From contig CAKOHZ010000001.1 of assembly GCA_934086315.1 (NCBI GenBank), forward strand, positions 248,001 through 312,000: a stretch of DNA of 64,000 bases, given 5' to 3'. A model generated the notes under the pieces. The model saw only the letters and a program-made list of their open reading frames with translations, was not told where the DNA came from and did not search any database. Made by a program: the position numbers and the translations under genes. Of this stretch, positions 32,963 through 42,544 are shown in pieces (the first letter of the stretch is position 1; each line of letters starts with the position of its first letter). The stretch comes from an uncultured Bacilli bacterium. Its GTDB lineage: Bacteria; Bacillota_I; Bacilli_A; RF39; UBA660.

Positions 32963-33674
32963 ATTTATTATAAATCATTTTAACTTTACCATGTTTTTCT
33001 GAATTACTTAGTAAATTATGACTTTCGAGTTGCCTTTTAACTTGTTTTGAAACACCTTTATTTCCATCAATTAACTTTGCATTTGGAAATATTTCTTTAA
33101 TATTTTTTTTAACATGAGGATAATGAGTGCATCCAAGTACTATTGAATCTATATTTTCACAAGTATATTTATCAAGCAATCTATGCAACACTTTATTGAT
33201 TCTATCCTTGTTGCCACTTTCAATTGCATCAGCAAGCCCCTTGCATGGGAGAAGTGTAATCTTTTGATCACTTCTTTTATTAAGCTTAACAAGTTCATGA
33301 GTTCTTTCTGATTTGATAGTGCCTGGAGTAGCCATAACTAAAGTATTTTTATAATTTTTATCACATGCAACTTTAATTGCAGGTTCTGTACCAACAAATA
33401 TCATATCAGGATACATCTTTCTAAGTCTATTTATACATCTAGTAGTTGCAGTATTGCAAGCAATGACTATTATCTTAACTTCTTTTTCTATTAAAAAATT
33501 AACAATATTAGTAACAATATCCATTAACTCTTCATCGCTTTTTTCACCATAAGGATTATTCTTAGAATCAGCATAATATATATAATTTTCATTAGGTAAA
33601 AGTTTTCTTAACTCTTTTAATACAGTAAGCCCCCCAATACCTGAGTCAAACATACCAATTTTATTATTATTCAT
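32961..33674 (-). CDS. murI: Glutamate racemase
   Basis: A 237-aa racemase that makes D-glutamate for peptidoglycan. GMFDSGIGGLTVLKEL is the N-terminal signature, the two catalytic cysteines are in IACNTATT and LGCTHYPH, and YADSKNNPYG is the substrate loop. The ATG at 33,674 is chosen because GAAGGG lies 6 bases before it; an ATG two codons upstream abuts that ribosome site. It converges on ddl, so this locus holds three steps of stem-peptide synthesis on both strands. Confidence 0.93.
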   Translation of the reverse strand: MNNNKIGMFDSGIGGLTVLKELRKLLPNENYIYYADSKNNPYGEKSDEELMDIVTNIVNFLIEKEVKIIVIACNTATTRCINRLRKMYPDMIFVGTEPAIKVACDKNYKNTLVMATPGTIKSERTHELVKLNKRSDQKITLLPCKGLADAIESGNKDRINKVLHRLLDKYTCENIDSIVLGCTHYPHVKKNIKEIFPNAKLIDGNKGVSKQVKRQLESHNLLSNSEKHGKVKMIYNK

Positions 33675-33769
33675 ATACATCCCTTCGTAAATATTATATC
33701 ATATTTATATACATTTAATTAATTTATGTTATAATTAATACATATAGTAATTGTTAATAAGGAGAAATT

Positions 33770-34291
33770 ATGGAAGGCTTAATAAATGGAATTATAGAAT
33801 CATTTGGAGGATTTCTAGCACTTAAATATGGTAAAGAAGTAGTAGTATTTATTATTTCATTGTTACCACTTTTAGAATTAAGAGGCGGACTAATAGCTGC
33901 AACACTTTTAGGTGTAAAACCAGCAGTTGGTTATATTGTTTCAATAATAGGAAACATTTTACCAGTACCAATTATATTATTATTCATTTCTAAAATAATG
34001 GATTGGATGGAAAAATCAAAAATAGGTTTTTTAGAAAAAATATCTAAATGGTTAAGAAAAAAAGCTCATAAAAATAGAAAAGAAATTGATAAATATGGAT
34101 ATTTAGGATTACTTCTATTTGTTGGAATACCACTTCCAGGAACAGGTGCATGGACAGGTTGTTTAGTAGCTAGCGTATTTGATATGGATAGAAAAAAATC
34201 ATTTCTTGCAGTAATGGGTGGAATAATAATGGCAAGTATTATAATGATGATTTTATCATATGGATTTTTAGGAGGAATAATTAATCAATAA
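33770..34291 (+). CDS. Small multidrug export family protein (COG2426)
   Basis: A 173-aa membrane protein with four to five helices. LLPLLELRGGLIAATLLGV, NILPVPIILLF and GIPLPGTGAWTGCLVAS are the conserved segments of the Sm_multidrug_ex family; the LPxxELRGG and PLPGTGAWTG blocks are characteristic and recall DedA-like folds. Transport activity has not been firmly shown for the family. Single gene with a GGAG ribosome site. Confidence 0.85.
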   Translation: MEGLINGIIESFGGFLALKYGKEVVVFIISLLPLLELRGGLIAATLLGVKPAVGYIVSIIGNILPVPIILLFISKIMDWMEKSKIGFLEKISKWLRKKAHKNRKEIDKYGYLGLLLFVGIPLPGTGAWTGCLVASVFDMDRKKSFLAVMGGIIMASIIMMILSYGFLGGIINQ

Positions 34292-34385
34292 TTATTCTTT
34301 TTTAATTTACAAAAACATGTATATGAAAATAAAAAATATTTATTAAAGCTTAAAAGTATTTTATAATCATAGTAGGAGTAAAGCT

Positions 34386-35153
34386 ATGAATGATTTATTA
34401 TTATTGATATCAATATTACCAGTAATATTGATTAACAAATATATTTATAATAAAGATAGAGAAAAGGAACCAAAAAAATTATTAAAAAAATTAACAATTG
34501 GTGGAGTATTATCATGTATTGGAGTATTCATTATTTCTGTATTTTTGCCACTTATATCGCCAATATTTGGTGTTGAAGACACAAGTACACTTAGTAATTT
34601 TGAACTTGCAATAAATGTTTTTGTTGGTGTAGCTTTAGTAGAAGAATTTTGTAAATATGTATTTGTTTATTGGTTTTCATACAATCAAAGGGAGTTTGAC
34701 TATATATTTGATATGATCGTTTATGCGGTATATGTATCATTAGGTTTTGCACTATTTGAAAATATCTTATATGTTGCTACTGGCGGAATAAGTACTGGAA
34801 TAATAAGAGCATTTACTGCTATACCAATGCATGCTAGTATGGGTGTATTAATGGGACATTTTTTAGGTGAAGCAAAGTATAATGAACTAAATAAAAAAAG
34901 CGGACTATCATATAAACTTTTAGCACTTCTAGTTCCAACGCTAGTACATGGTGCATATGATTATGCAGCTTTTCAAGGAAATCTATTATTATTAATAGTT
35001 ATATTAATTGTATTTATTATAACTTCAATAGTTATAGTTAATAATAAAAGTAAAAATGATGTTAAAATCCAAAGAAAAAACGCCTATTGTACAGTTTGCG
35101 GTACAAAAGTAATAGGCGATTATTGTATAAAATGTGGAAGTAAAACAGAATAA
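34386..35153 (+). CDS. PrsW-family intramembrane metalloprotease with zinc-ribbon tail
   Basis: A 255-aa protein with about seven membrane helices. The PrsW signature is visible as ALVEEFCKY (Glu-Glu-x3-Lys), ALFENILYV and the HASMGVLMGH and LVHGAYDY histidine motifs, which bind the catalytic metal. PrsW cleaves anti-sigma factors in Bacillus in response to envelope stress. The last 30 residues form an added zinc ribbon (CTVCG, then CIKCG), facing the cytoplasm, which is not part of standard PrsW. It abuts the sir2 gene tail to tail with no terminator between. Confidence 0.85.
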   Translation: MNDLLLLISILPVILINKYIYNKDREKEPKKLLKKLTIGGVLSCIGVFIISVFLPLISPIFGVEDTSTLSNFELAINVFVGVALVEEFCKYVFVYWFSYNQREFDYIFDMIVYAVYVSLGFALFENILYVATGGISTGIIRAFTAIPMHASMGVLMGHFLGEAKYNELNKKSGLSYKLLALLVPTLVHGAYDYAAFQGNLLLLIVILIVFIITSIVIVNNKSKNDVKIQRKNAYCTVCGTKVIGDYCIKCGSKTE

Positions 35154-35870
35154 TTATTTTAAATTTTTAAATATATTTTTAAATTCATCATTAATTACTA
35201 GAGATGCAAAATTATCATAGGAAGTTGCATCTCTATTTATTATGACTAAATTTTTACCATTAAATAATCTTACTAAACTGCTAGCAGGTTCAACTGTTAA
35301 TGAAGTACCAGCTACAATTAAAGTATCACATTTAGATATAGTTTGTATTGATCGATTTAATACATATTCATCAAGCATTTCACCATATAATACAACATCA
35401 GGTTTTACAATACCACCACATTCACACAACGGAATATCTTTAGAATTAAATACGCACTCTGCATCATAAAATTTATTACATTTAATACAATGATTTTTAT
35501 AAATAGTGCCATGTAACTCATACACATTAGTACTTCCAGCTTTAGTATGCAATCCATCTATATTTTGAGTAACTATAGCCTTTAGTTTACCCATCTTTTC
35601 AAGTTTAACCATATATTTATGTATAATATTAGGATTAACATTTAAATAATTTAATTTATCTCTATAAAATTTATAAAATTCACTAGTACTATTATAGAAA
35701 AAACCACTACTTAGTATTGTATCAGGTGGAAACTTATATTTCATATTATAAAGTCCATCTTTACTTCTAAAATCTTTAATGCCACTTAATGTTGATACAC
35801 CAGCTCCACTAAAGAATACTATGTTATCAGACTCATCTATTATTTTTTGTAGCTTTTCTATTTTATTCAT
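35154..35870 (-). CDS. Sir2-family NAD-dependent protein deacylase
   Basis: A 238-aa sirtuin. FFSGAGVSTLSGIKDFRSKDG is the NAD-binding GAG/FR motif, TQNIDGLHTKAG and ELHGTIYKNHC hold the catalytic His, and four cysteines (CIKC, CECGG with C) form the zinc site. GTSLTVEPAS and INRDATS complete the Rossmann part. It removes acyl groups from lysines using NAD. Class M/U-like bacterial type. Its ATG lies 8 bases inside the end of queH, so the two are one transcript. Confidence 0.92.
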   Translation of the reverse strand: MNKIEKLQKIIDESDNIVFFSGAGVSTLSGIKDFRSKDGLYNMKYKFPPDTILSSGFFYNSTSEFYKFYRDKLNYLNVNPNIIHKYMVKLEKMGKLKAIVTQNIDGLHTKAGSTNVYELHGTIYKNHCIKCNKFYDAECVFNSKDIPLCECGGIVKPDVVLYGEMLDEYVLNRSIQTISKCDTLIVAGTSLTVEPASSLVRLFNGKNLVIINRDATSYDNFASLVINDEFKNIFKNLK

Positions 35871-36495
35871 TTTTATTTGCCTTTCTTAACATTTCATCTC
35901 TCTTAGAATAAACACATCCACAATAATCTTGACGATAAAGACCATATTTATGAGAAAGTTCTATAGAATGTTTATAACCATTTTCTTTTTTAAAGTCTGA
36001 ATGTAACCATTTAACACCATACTTCTTTTCCATATTTTCACCAATCTTATTAATAAGTTCAGCATTCTTATATGGACTAACTGATAGGGTAGTGCAAAAG
36101 TAATCATAATTATTTTCTTTAGCAATTTTAGCAGTTTTCTCAATTCTAAGATTAAAACAAATAGTACATCTTTCTCCTTTTTCAGGACACAGTTCATATC
36201 CTTTTACAAGTTTATTATATCTCTCATTATCATAATCACAGTCGATAAAATCTAGTTTGTTTGGTGTCTTTAACATACTAAGTAATTTAATTTGTTCATT
36301 CTTACGTTTTAAGTATTCATCATGAGGAGCAATATTAGGATTATAATAAAGAATTGTTATATCAAAGTAAGGTGCTAAATATGTTATTACATGAGAACTA
36401 CAAGGAGCGCAACAACTATGAAGTAATAATTTTTTATGATTAACATCAACATTAGCAAGCTCTTCTTTACATTTATTTTCTAAAATTTTACTCAT
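35863..36495 (-). CDS. queH: Epoxyqueuosine reductase QueH
   Basis: A 210-aa QueH (DUF208) protein. LLLHSCCAPCSSHV holds the CxxxxCC-like iron-sulfur/metal cysteines, YNPNIAPHDEYLKR and ERCTICFNLRI the further conserved segments, and the C-terminal YCGCVYS the last cysteines. It performs the final step of tRNA queuosine synthesis, independently of QueG. No other queuosine gene is in the window. It has an AGGTG ribosome site and leads the queH-sir2 pair. Confidence 0.9.
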   Translation of the reverse strand: MSKILENKCKEELANVDVNHKKLLLHSCCAPCSSHVITYLAPYFDITILYYNPNIAPHDEYLKRKNEQIKLLSMLKTPNKLDFIDCDYDNERYNKLVKGYELCPEKGERCTICFNLRIEKTAKIAKENNYDYFCTTLSVSPYKNAELINKIGENMEKKYGVKWLHSDFKKENGYKHSIELSHKYGLYRQDYCGCVYSKRDEMLRKANKNE

Positions 36496-36558
36496 AAAAT
36501 CACCTAGCTATATTCTATCACAAAAAAATATGTTATTATATAATTAGGAAGTGATAAT

Positions 36559-37242
36559 ATGAAATATTACAAATATAAAATGAATATAGGAGTTGGAAAC
36601 TTATTATCTCTATTAATAGCAATACCACTATTTATAATTTATGGAATTTTATTTCCAAGTTTTGCTGGAAGTATTACTTTTGCAAGAATGCCTATTATGC
36701 TATTATGGTTTATGCTTCATGAATTAATTCACTATTTTGGATACTTAATAAATAAAGAAGTTAGCATAAAAAATTTATATTTAGGAGCTTACCTAGAAAA
36801 AGGTATATTTTATTGTCAATGTAGTCAAAAAGTTCACAAAAAAACAATATTAATTTCATTAATGGCTCCTTTTACAGTTATTGGCGTAATAACTTTCATA
36901 ATAGCTGCAATATTTAATTTACCATTCTTAGGATTCTTATCAGTTCTTAATATGATAGGTGCTATATTTGATATAATAATGTTCATTCAAATTAGCAAAA
37001 TGCCAAAAGATGTAATGTTTGCTGAATTTGACGATCCAGATGGATACTATTTAATTTCTAAAAAGGATCTAACTGAATATAAATCAAAAGGTCTTGACTT
37101 AGTAGAAGTAGGAGAATTTGATAGCAAGAAAGTTAAATCAAAAGAAAGAAAAAGAATTGAAATATCAAAATTATCATACATTTATTTAATAATATTTATA
37201 ATAATTTGTTTATTTGCAGATTATATTTTGAACATAATATAA
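36559..37242 (+). CDS. DUF3267 membrane protein with HExxH motif
   Basis: A 227-aa protein with about five membrane helices. HELIHYFGYLIN at about residue 54 is the HExxH motif that defines DUF3267, and the strongly hydrophobic helices before and after it suggest a membrane-embedded metallopeptidase-like site. The middle loop contains CQCSQKVHKK. The cytoplasmic linker (residues 150-205) is charged. Activity of the family is not established. It is likely monocistronic. Confidence 0.78.
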   Translation: MKYYKYKMNIGVGNLLSLLIAIPLFIIYGILFPSFAGSITFARMPIMLLWFMLHELIHYFGYLINKEVSIKNLYLGAYLEKGIFYCQCSQKVHKKTILISLMAPFTVIGVITFIIAAIFNLPFLGFLSVLNMIGAIFDIIMFIQISKMPKDVMFAEFDDPDGYYLISKKDLTEYKSKGLDLVEVGEFDSKKVKSKERKRIEISKLSYIYLIIFIIICLFADYILNII

Positions 37243-37272
37243 AACATGTTATAATATCTTTGGTGAAAAATT

Positions 37273-37989
37273 ATGGAATTTAAAGCAATAATTATAACAT
37301 TATTATCAGGGATATCATTTTTAATAGGATATTTAATTACTAAGTTTATAAAAGATGAAAAGAAACTAGTAACTTTTTCAGTTGGCTTTTCTTTTACAAT
37401 AATATTAGGCTTAGTATTTTTTGATTTGTTGCCAGAATGTTTAGAATTATTAGAGAGTAAATCATTAATTATTCTTTGCATAGTAGTTGGAATAGCAGTA
37501 TTAAAATTATTAGATATATTTATACCTAATCATGAACATGGAACTAATAAAAAAAATCATATGGAACATATTGGTTTAATTTCAGCGCTAGCTTTATTTT
37601 TACATAATATTATTGAAGGAACAGCAATTTATACAACATCTATAAATAATCTAAGCTTGGGTTTCTTTACAGCTTTAGGAGTATCATTTCATAATATTCC
37701 TCTTGGTATACAAATATCATCACTTATAAAAAATCAAAAAGAAAAAGTTTTCCTACTTAGTAGTTTAGTATTTTCAAGTGTAATAGGTATTATTCTTATA
37801 AAAATATTTAATATTACACTTAATAACACAGTAATAGGAGTGCTTATATCTCTAACTCTTGGTATGCTTATTTATATATCAATGTTTGAACTTCTTTGTG
37901 AAGTAAAAGAACATATCAAAAAAAGAGAATTACAAATAGGAATAGTTCTTGGAATAATTATTATTTTAATCGGACATTTTATACATTAA
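37273..37989 (+). CDS. ZIP-family metal transporter
   Basis: A 238-aa ZIP transporter with eight helices. Helix IV has the metal-site LFLHNIIEGTAIY and helix V GVSFHNIPLGIQIS, the two characteristic His/Asn/Glu-bearing motifs; a His-rich loop NHEHGTNKKNHMEH precedes them. ZIP proteins import Zn, Fe or Mn. No metalloregulator site is seen. The start is preceded by TTTGGTG, a weak ribosome site. Confidence 0.88.
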   Translation: MEFKAIIITLLSGISFLIGYLITKFIKDEKKLVTFSVGFSFTIILGLVFFDLLPECLELLESKSLIILCIVVGIAVLKLLDIFIPNHEHGTNKKNHMEHIGLISALALFLHNIIEGTAIYTTSINNLSLGFFTALGVSFHNIPLGIQISSLIKNQKEKVFLLSSLVFSSVIGIILIKIFNITLNNTVIGVLISLTLGMLIYISMFELLCEVKEHIKKRELQIGIVLGIIIILIGHFIH

Positions 37990-38001
37990 TAAAGGAGTAG
38001 T

Positions 38002-38640
38002 ATGAAGAAGTTAAGAATATTATTTGAAGATAAAAATTTATTAATTGTATATAAAGATGGTAACATTCCAACCATTAATAGTGAAAAGTATAGTAAAAGT
38101 TTATATAATGAGGTATATGATTATTTGCATAAAAAGAATCAAAGAGTCTTTGTAGTACATAGACTTGATAAAGATACTAGCGGATTAGTAATGTTTGCTA
38201 AAAATGAAAAAGTAAAAGAGTTATTACAAGATAACTGGGAAAATGTAAAACGCAAATATATAGCTTTAGTACATGGAATTATATCTGAAGAAGGAGTTAT
38301 TAAATCATATTTAAAAGAAACAAAAACACTTCTTACTTATAGTACTAATGACAAAAGTGGAAAATATGCAGAAACATTATATAAAAGATTAAAATATAAT
38401 AAACAATATTCATTAGTTGAAATAGAAATCAAGACAGGAAGAAAAAATCAAATAAGAGTTCACATGGCAGACAATAAAACACCAATACTTGGTGATAAAA
38501 AATATGGTAAAAAAGATGGATATAGAAAAATGATGTTATTAGCATCAGAACTTGAATTTAATCATCCAATTACTAAAGAACATTTACATATTAAATTAGA
38601 AATACCAAATGAATATAAGAAAGTAGTAGAAAATGGATAA
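38002..38640 (+). CDS. RluA-family pseudouridine synthase
   Basis: A 212-aa pseudouridine synthase of the RluA type without an S4 domain. The catalytic Asp is in VVHRLDKDTSGLVMFAK; KRKYIALVHG and TGRKNQIRVHM are the other family motifs. It isomerises uridines in 23S rRNA or tRNA; the target cannot be read. Overlaps the next gene by 8 bases. Confidence 0.9.
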   Translation: MKKLRILFEDKNLLIVYKDGNIPTINSEKYSKSLYNEVYDYLHKKNQRVFVVHRLDKDTSGLVMFAKNEKVKELLQDNWENVKRKYIALVHGIISEEGVIKSYLKETKTLLTYSTNDKSGKYAETLYKRLKYNKQYSLVEIEIKTGRKNQIRVHMADNKTPILGDKKYGKKDGYRKMMLLASELEFNHPITKEHLHIKLEIPNEYKKVVENG

Positions 38641-39163
38641 TAAGAAAGTATATATAGTTTTAACTCAAACATACACGACTCTTGCTAGAATAATAAAAAG
38701 TGTTACAAAAGATAAATATAGTCATGCATCTATATCGCTAGATCCAAAATGTACTAAAATGTATTCTTTTGGAAGAAAATATATATATTTTCCATTCTAT
38801 GGTATATTTCTAAGAGAAGATTTAAGAAAAGGACTTTTCAGTAGGAATAAAAATGCATTAGTTGCAATTTATGAAGTAAATGTTACAGAATATCAATATA
38901 ATAAAATAAGAGATAAAATTAAAGAGATATCATATAATAATAAAGGTTACAATATAATTGGATTATTACTAGCTCACTTTAGAATAAAATTACACAGAAG
39001 AAAATATTATTGTTCAGAATTTGTATATGAAGTTCTTTCAAATAATAAAGTAAAAGTACTAGATAATACTAAAGCTTTATTCAAACCAGAAGAATTAATT
39101 GAAGACAAAAGATTTAATAAAATATTTGAAGGAAAAATTAAAGATTATATAGCAATTTGCTAA
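38633..39163 (+). CDS. YiiX-like permuted NlpC/P60 family protein
   Basis: A 176-aa protein. The early YSHASISLDPKCTKMYSF segment holds a conserved histidine, and the later KYYCSEFVYEVLS holds the nucleophilic cysteine, the order expected for circularly permuted papain-like hydrolases. These act as amidases or lipid hydrolases rather than classical cell-wall peptidases. No signal peptide. Translationally coupled to the pseudouridine synthase before it; the functional link is not obvious. Confidence 0.75.
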   Translation: MDNKKVYIVLTQTYTTLARIIKSVTKDKYSHASISLDPKCTKMYSFGRKYIYFPFYGIFLREDLRKGLFSRNKNALVAIYEVNVTEYQYNKIRDKIKEISYNNKGYNIIGLLLAHFRIKLHRRKYYCSEFVYEVLSNNKVKVLDNTKALFKPEELIEDKRFNKIFEGKIKDYIAIC

Positions 39164-39178
39164 AATTGCTATATTTTT
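39148..39178 (+). terminator. Terminator overlapping the stop of the YiiX-like gene
   Basis: TATAGCAATTT and AAATTGCTATA around GCTA, then T run. Confidence 0.8.
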
Positions 39179-39204
39179 ATATATAAATAAATAAAAATAT
39201 GTAT

Positions 39205-39230
39205 AAAAAAAAGCCACATATACTATGGCT
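39205..39230 (-). terminator. Terminator of the PBP gene
   Basis: On the minus strand AGCCATA and TGTGGCT pair across GTATA and are followed by eight Ts. Confidence 0.75.
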
Positions 39231-41334
39231 CTAATATGTTAGGCAAAGCCGTTTTATTACTCTCAGTAGTAGATTCTGTACTTTTTTGAGTATTAGATGC
39301 TACTGTAGTAGGCTGCGTTCCTTTTATAAATAAATGCGTTTGTATTTTAGATGACGGAGTAGAAGCATTAGGAAGTTTTGGAGGATTTGTACCAACTACT
39401 ACTTTTGATGCAACTATACCACTTGGTCTTTCAAACTTAGAATTTTCTTCCATTATATTATTAATAATTTCAGCTTGAATTTTATTTCTTTCACTCCAAG
39501 CATGAGAAGATGTATTATAGGTTTTCTTAGTTAACTCATCATAACCATACCAAATAGCTACACTATAGTCTGGACTAAATGTTGCAGTCCATGAGTCTTG
39601 AATAACATTACTACTAAGTCCTAAACTTTTTAATCTAGCACTATCATAACTACTAGTACCAGTCTTAGTTGAAATTTCTGTTCCTTTTACTTTAATTCTA
39701 CGAGTAGTAACTTTTTGAAGCATATAACTAATCATATATGCAGTAGTATCCTTCATAACTCTATTTTTTTGATAATTAAATTCTACTACCTCATCATTAT
39801 CATTCTTATATATAATCTTATTAACACTATGAGGTTCAGTAAAATATCCACCATTACCAAAAGCAGCATAAGCAGCAGCAAGTTGTATAGGACTGACTCC
39901 AGTAAATCCACCAATTGAATGAGCTTCATTAATAAAATGTGAATTTCCTAAGTATTCAGGAGTGATGCCAAGAGATGTAACAAATTGATCAATCTTAGAA
40001 TTACTTAGTTTTTGAAAAGCTTGAAGAGCACAAGTGTTTCTAGATTTAACTAAACATTGTTCTAAAGTCATAAATCCTTTATATTTATAGTCAACATTAT
40101 TCATAACTCCACCATTAGTATATCTAACCGGTTTATCAATAAAAGGAGTATAAGTTGACCAATTTTTAAATTCAATACCAGGTCCATAGTCGAACAATGG
40201 TTTAGCAGTACTACCAGGATGTCTCTTAATTTGAGTAGCATAATTTAAAGAAAGTTCACTATTTTTGTTACGACCAGCACCCACTGCAATAATAGCCCCA
40301 GTATCATTATCAATAACACCAATACCAACTTGGACCTTATCATCTTTAAATTTATGATTGTTATAAAAGTTATTTATTACATCTTGTTTACTTCTAATCA
40401 TAGTTGTATATATATCCATAGAAACTTCATAAGGATTTTCACCAGTTTTATCTATTACTTCTTCTATAACGGTATCTATAAATCCTTGATATTTACTAAC
40501 ATTATTTTTTTGTTTTTTAATAATATCACCAACATAAACATTTTTTGCTATATCAGCTTCTGTCTCACTTATATATCCATGTCTTAACATTAAGTTAACA
40601 ACTTCGTTTTTTCTATCATTTGTTTTATCAGGATTTACATAAGGATCGTATTCTCCAGGTGCTTGAAATAATCCTGCTATAATTGCAGCTTCAACTAAGT
40701 TAATATTACTAACATCTTTATCAAAATAAGTTTTTGAAGCCATTTGTACACCATAACTACCTGCACCTAAGTATGGAGCATTAACATAAAATTCAATAAT
40801 TTCTTTCTTACTATAATCTTTTTCAATCTTAAAAATAGACATATAAATATCAGTAAACTTACGTACTATACCATCAAATCCTTTAGCGTTAGTACTTGTA
40901 TAAGTATTTTTAGATAATTGCATAGTTAAAGTAGACGCACCACCAGCATCTTCACCTTTTAGAAAACCAACTCCAGCTTTTGCAAATCTATATATGTCAA
41001 AACCATCATGTTCAAAAAATCTAGAGTCTTCAGTTGCAACAATCGCATCAATTAAAACTTGAGGTAACTCTTCATAAGTAACAATTTGTCTTTTTTCAGT
41101 ACCAATACTAGTAATTAAGTCACCCTTAGAGTCATATATATTTGAAGATTCTCTTTTATAAAGCAACTCGCCCTTAAATTCAGGAGCATTCATATAAATA
41201 TAACAAAAGAATCCAGATACACTAACTATACCTAAAAAAATCAAAATTATAAAAACTAAACATATATTATTTAAAGTATTATTTTTCTTCTTTTTATTTT
41301 TTAACTGTTTCTTAGTATTTTTCTTTCTTTTCAT
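39223..41334 (-). CDS. Class A penicillin-binding protein (transglycosylase/transpeptidase)
   Basis: A 703-aa bifunctional PBP. The start is set at 41,334 because AGAGGT lies before that ATG; the upstream ATG has no ribosome site. A basic cytoplasmic tail leads to one membrane helix (about residues 25-45). The GT51 domain has IDAIVATEDSRFFEHDGFD with the catalytic Glu and GGASTLTMQLSKNTY. The transpeptidase has STAKPLF (nucleophile Ser), SRNTC and STKTGTSS. The C-terminal 60 residues are a Ser/Thr/Asn-rich extracellular tail. It polymerises and cross-links glycan strands, using the precursors made by the murF/ddl/murI genes nearby. Confidence 0.93.
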   Translation of the reverse strand: MKRKKNTKKQLKNKKKKNNTLNNICLVFIILIFLGIVSVSGFFCYIYMNAPEFKGELLYKRESSNIYDSKGDLITSIGTEKRQIVTYEELPQVLIDAIVATEDSRFFEHDGFDIYRFAKAGVGFLKGEDAGGASTLTMQLSKNTYTSTNAKGFDGIVRKFTDIYMSIFKIEKDYSKKEIIEFYVNAPYLGAGSYGVQMASKTYFDKDVSNINLVEAAIIAGLFQAPGEYDPYVNPDKTNDRKNEVVNLMLRHGYISETEADIAKNVYVGDIIKKQKNNVSKYQGFIDTVIEEVIDKTGENPYEVSMDIYTTMIRSKQDVINNFYNNHKFKDDKVQVGIGVIDNDTGAIIAVGAGRNKNSELSLNYATQIKRHPGSTAKPLFDYGPGIEFKNWSTYTPFIDKPVRYTNGGVMNNVDYKYKGFMTLEQCLVKSRNTCALQAFQKLSNSKIDQFVTSLGITPEYLGNSHFINEAHSIGGFTGVSPIQLAAAYAAFGNGGYFTEPHSVNKIIYKNDNDEVVEFNYQKNRVMKDTTAYMISYMLQKVTTRRIKVKGTEISTKTGTSSYDSARLKSLGLSSNVIQDSWTATFSPDYSVAIWYGYDELTKKTYNTSSHAWSERNKIQAEIINNIMEENSKFERPSGIVASKVVVGTNPPKLPNASTPSSKIQTHLFIKGTQPTTVASNTQKSTESTTESNKTALPNILEP

Positions 41335-41446
41335 AATTATTACCTCTATAGACATATCACAATAATATTATTCCCACATAATAGAAATTTATAATCTATT
41401 AAAAAAATTAAAAATTTGATATAATGTTTACGAGGGAAAAGAAAAT

Positions 41447-42394
41447 ATGATGAAATGTGTTGTTATATATAATCCAAATAGTGGAAAGTTAACAAATAGA
41501 AATGATGTAAAAAAATTATATAAAATATTTGAAAACTATGGCTATGATGTAGAAATAATATATACAGAATATAGAGGACACGCTAAAGAAATAACAAAAA
41601 AATTAAAAGATGTTGATCTTTTGATATGCGCTGGTGGAGATGGAACATTAAATGAGGTAATTTCTGGTAATATAGAAAGACATAAACCAATACTTTTAGG
41701 ACACTTGCCACTTGGAAGTGTAAACGATGTTGCTCACATGTATGGTATGACTGGAAATACAACTAAAAACCTAGTAATGTTATTAAACGGAGCACAAAAG
41801 AATATAGATGTATGTCTAATAAATGGAAACCCTTTTGTATATGTAGCATGTATAGGTGCTTGGGTTGACATATCATATTCAACACCAAGAAAATTAAAGG
41901 AAAAATATGGTAAACTTGCATACGTTATTTATGGAATTCAACAATTAAAACAAAAATTACAATTCTATAATGTAAAATATACTGTAAATGGAGAAGAGCA
42001 TGAAGGAAGATTTTCATTTATATTTATAACAAACTCAAATAGAGTTGGTGGAGTAGATAACATATATGATGATGTTAAATTAGATGACAATAAATTTGAA
42101 GTATTACTTTGTGAAATTAAAAATAAATGGGATATTATAAGAGCAGTTCATTATTTAAAGAGAAGAGAATTAAATGATATACCGGTATTTAAATATTTTA
42201 AAACTGATAAAATAAAACTTGAATTTGATGAAGTACCTCCTTCTTGGTGTATTGATGGAGATGAACTTACACATGAAACAAATGAATTTAAAATAGAAAT
42301 AAACAAAGATAATTACATGTTACTTCCAACTAAAAATATTGATAAATTATTTGAAAAAGCTGTAAATTCTGATGAAGAACTAGACGAAGAGTAG
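41447..42394 (+). CDS. Diacylglycerol kinase-family lipid kinase (YegS/DagK-like)
   Basis: A 315-aa lipid kinase. VIYNPNSGK, LLICAGGDGTLNEVISG and PLGSVNDVAHMYGM are the NTP-binding and catalytic blocks of the LCB5/DagK family, and the C-terminal IDGDEL strand is typical. The standard glycine-rich GTxNDF loop reads GSVNDVA. It probably recycles diacylglycerol from lipoteichoic-acid synthesis. The tail is acidic (SDEELDEE). GAGGG ribosome site. Confidence 0.88.
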   Translation: MMKCVVIYNPNSGKLTNRNDVKKLYKIFENYGYDVEIIYTEYRGHAKEITKKLKDVDLLICAGGDGTLNEVISGNIERHKPILLGHLPLGSVNDVAHMYGMTGNTTKNLVMLLNGAQKNIDVCLINGNPFVYVACIGAWVDISYSTPRKLKEKYGKLAYVIYGIQQLKQKLQFYNVKYTVNGEEHEGRFSFIFITNSNRVGGVDNIYDDVKLDDNKFEVLLCEIKNKWDIIRAVHYLKRRELNDIPVFKYFKTDKIKLEFDEVPPSWCIDGDELTHETNEFKIEINKDNYMLLPTKNIDKLFEKAVNSDEELDEE

Positions 42395-42407
42395 TCTAGT
42401 TTTTTTA
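42379..42407 (+). terminator. Terminator overlapping the stop of the lipid kinase gene
   Basis: ACTAGAC and GTCTAGT, 8-nt loop, seven Ts. Confidence 0.8.
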
Positions 42408-42463
42408 GTGCAAGAATAAAAAAATAAAAACACTTATAACCAAGATATTTCACAATAAAAATA

Positions 42464-42492
42464 TTTACTATGAGTAATAAAAATTGTATAAT
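42464..42492 (+). promoter_or_regulatory. pyrG promoter
   Basis: TTTACT, 17 bases, TATAAT; start expected at about 42,499. Confidence 0.7.
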
Positions 42493-42498
42493 TAAATA

Positions 42499-42532
42499 GA
42501 GCCTAGAGAGAACTCTCAGGTTCATTTTTTTT
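42499..42532 (+). promoter_or_regulatory. pyrG leader: pyrG leader attenuator (CTP-responsive candidate)
   Basis: GAGCCT (42,499-42,504) pairs with AGGTTC (42,518-42,523) around GAGAG-aa-CTCTC, and eight Ts follow just before the GGAGG of pyrG. The predicted transcript starts at the first base of the hairpin, which is the layout of the Bacillus pyrG attenuator, where low CTP causes extra G addition at the 5' end and blocks the hairpin. Here the start reads GAGCC, not GGGC. Confidence 0.7.
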
Positions 42533-42544
42533 GGAGGTAATATT

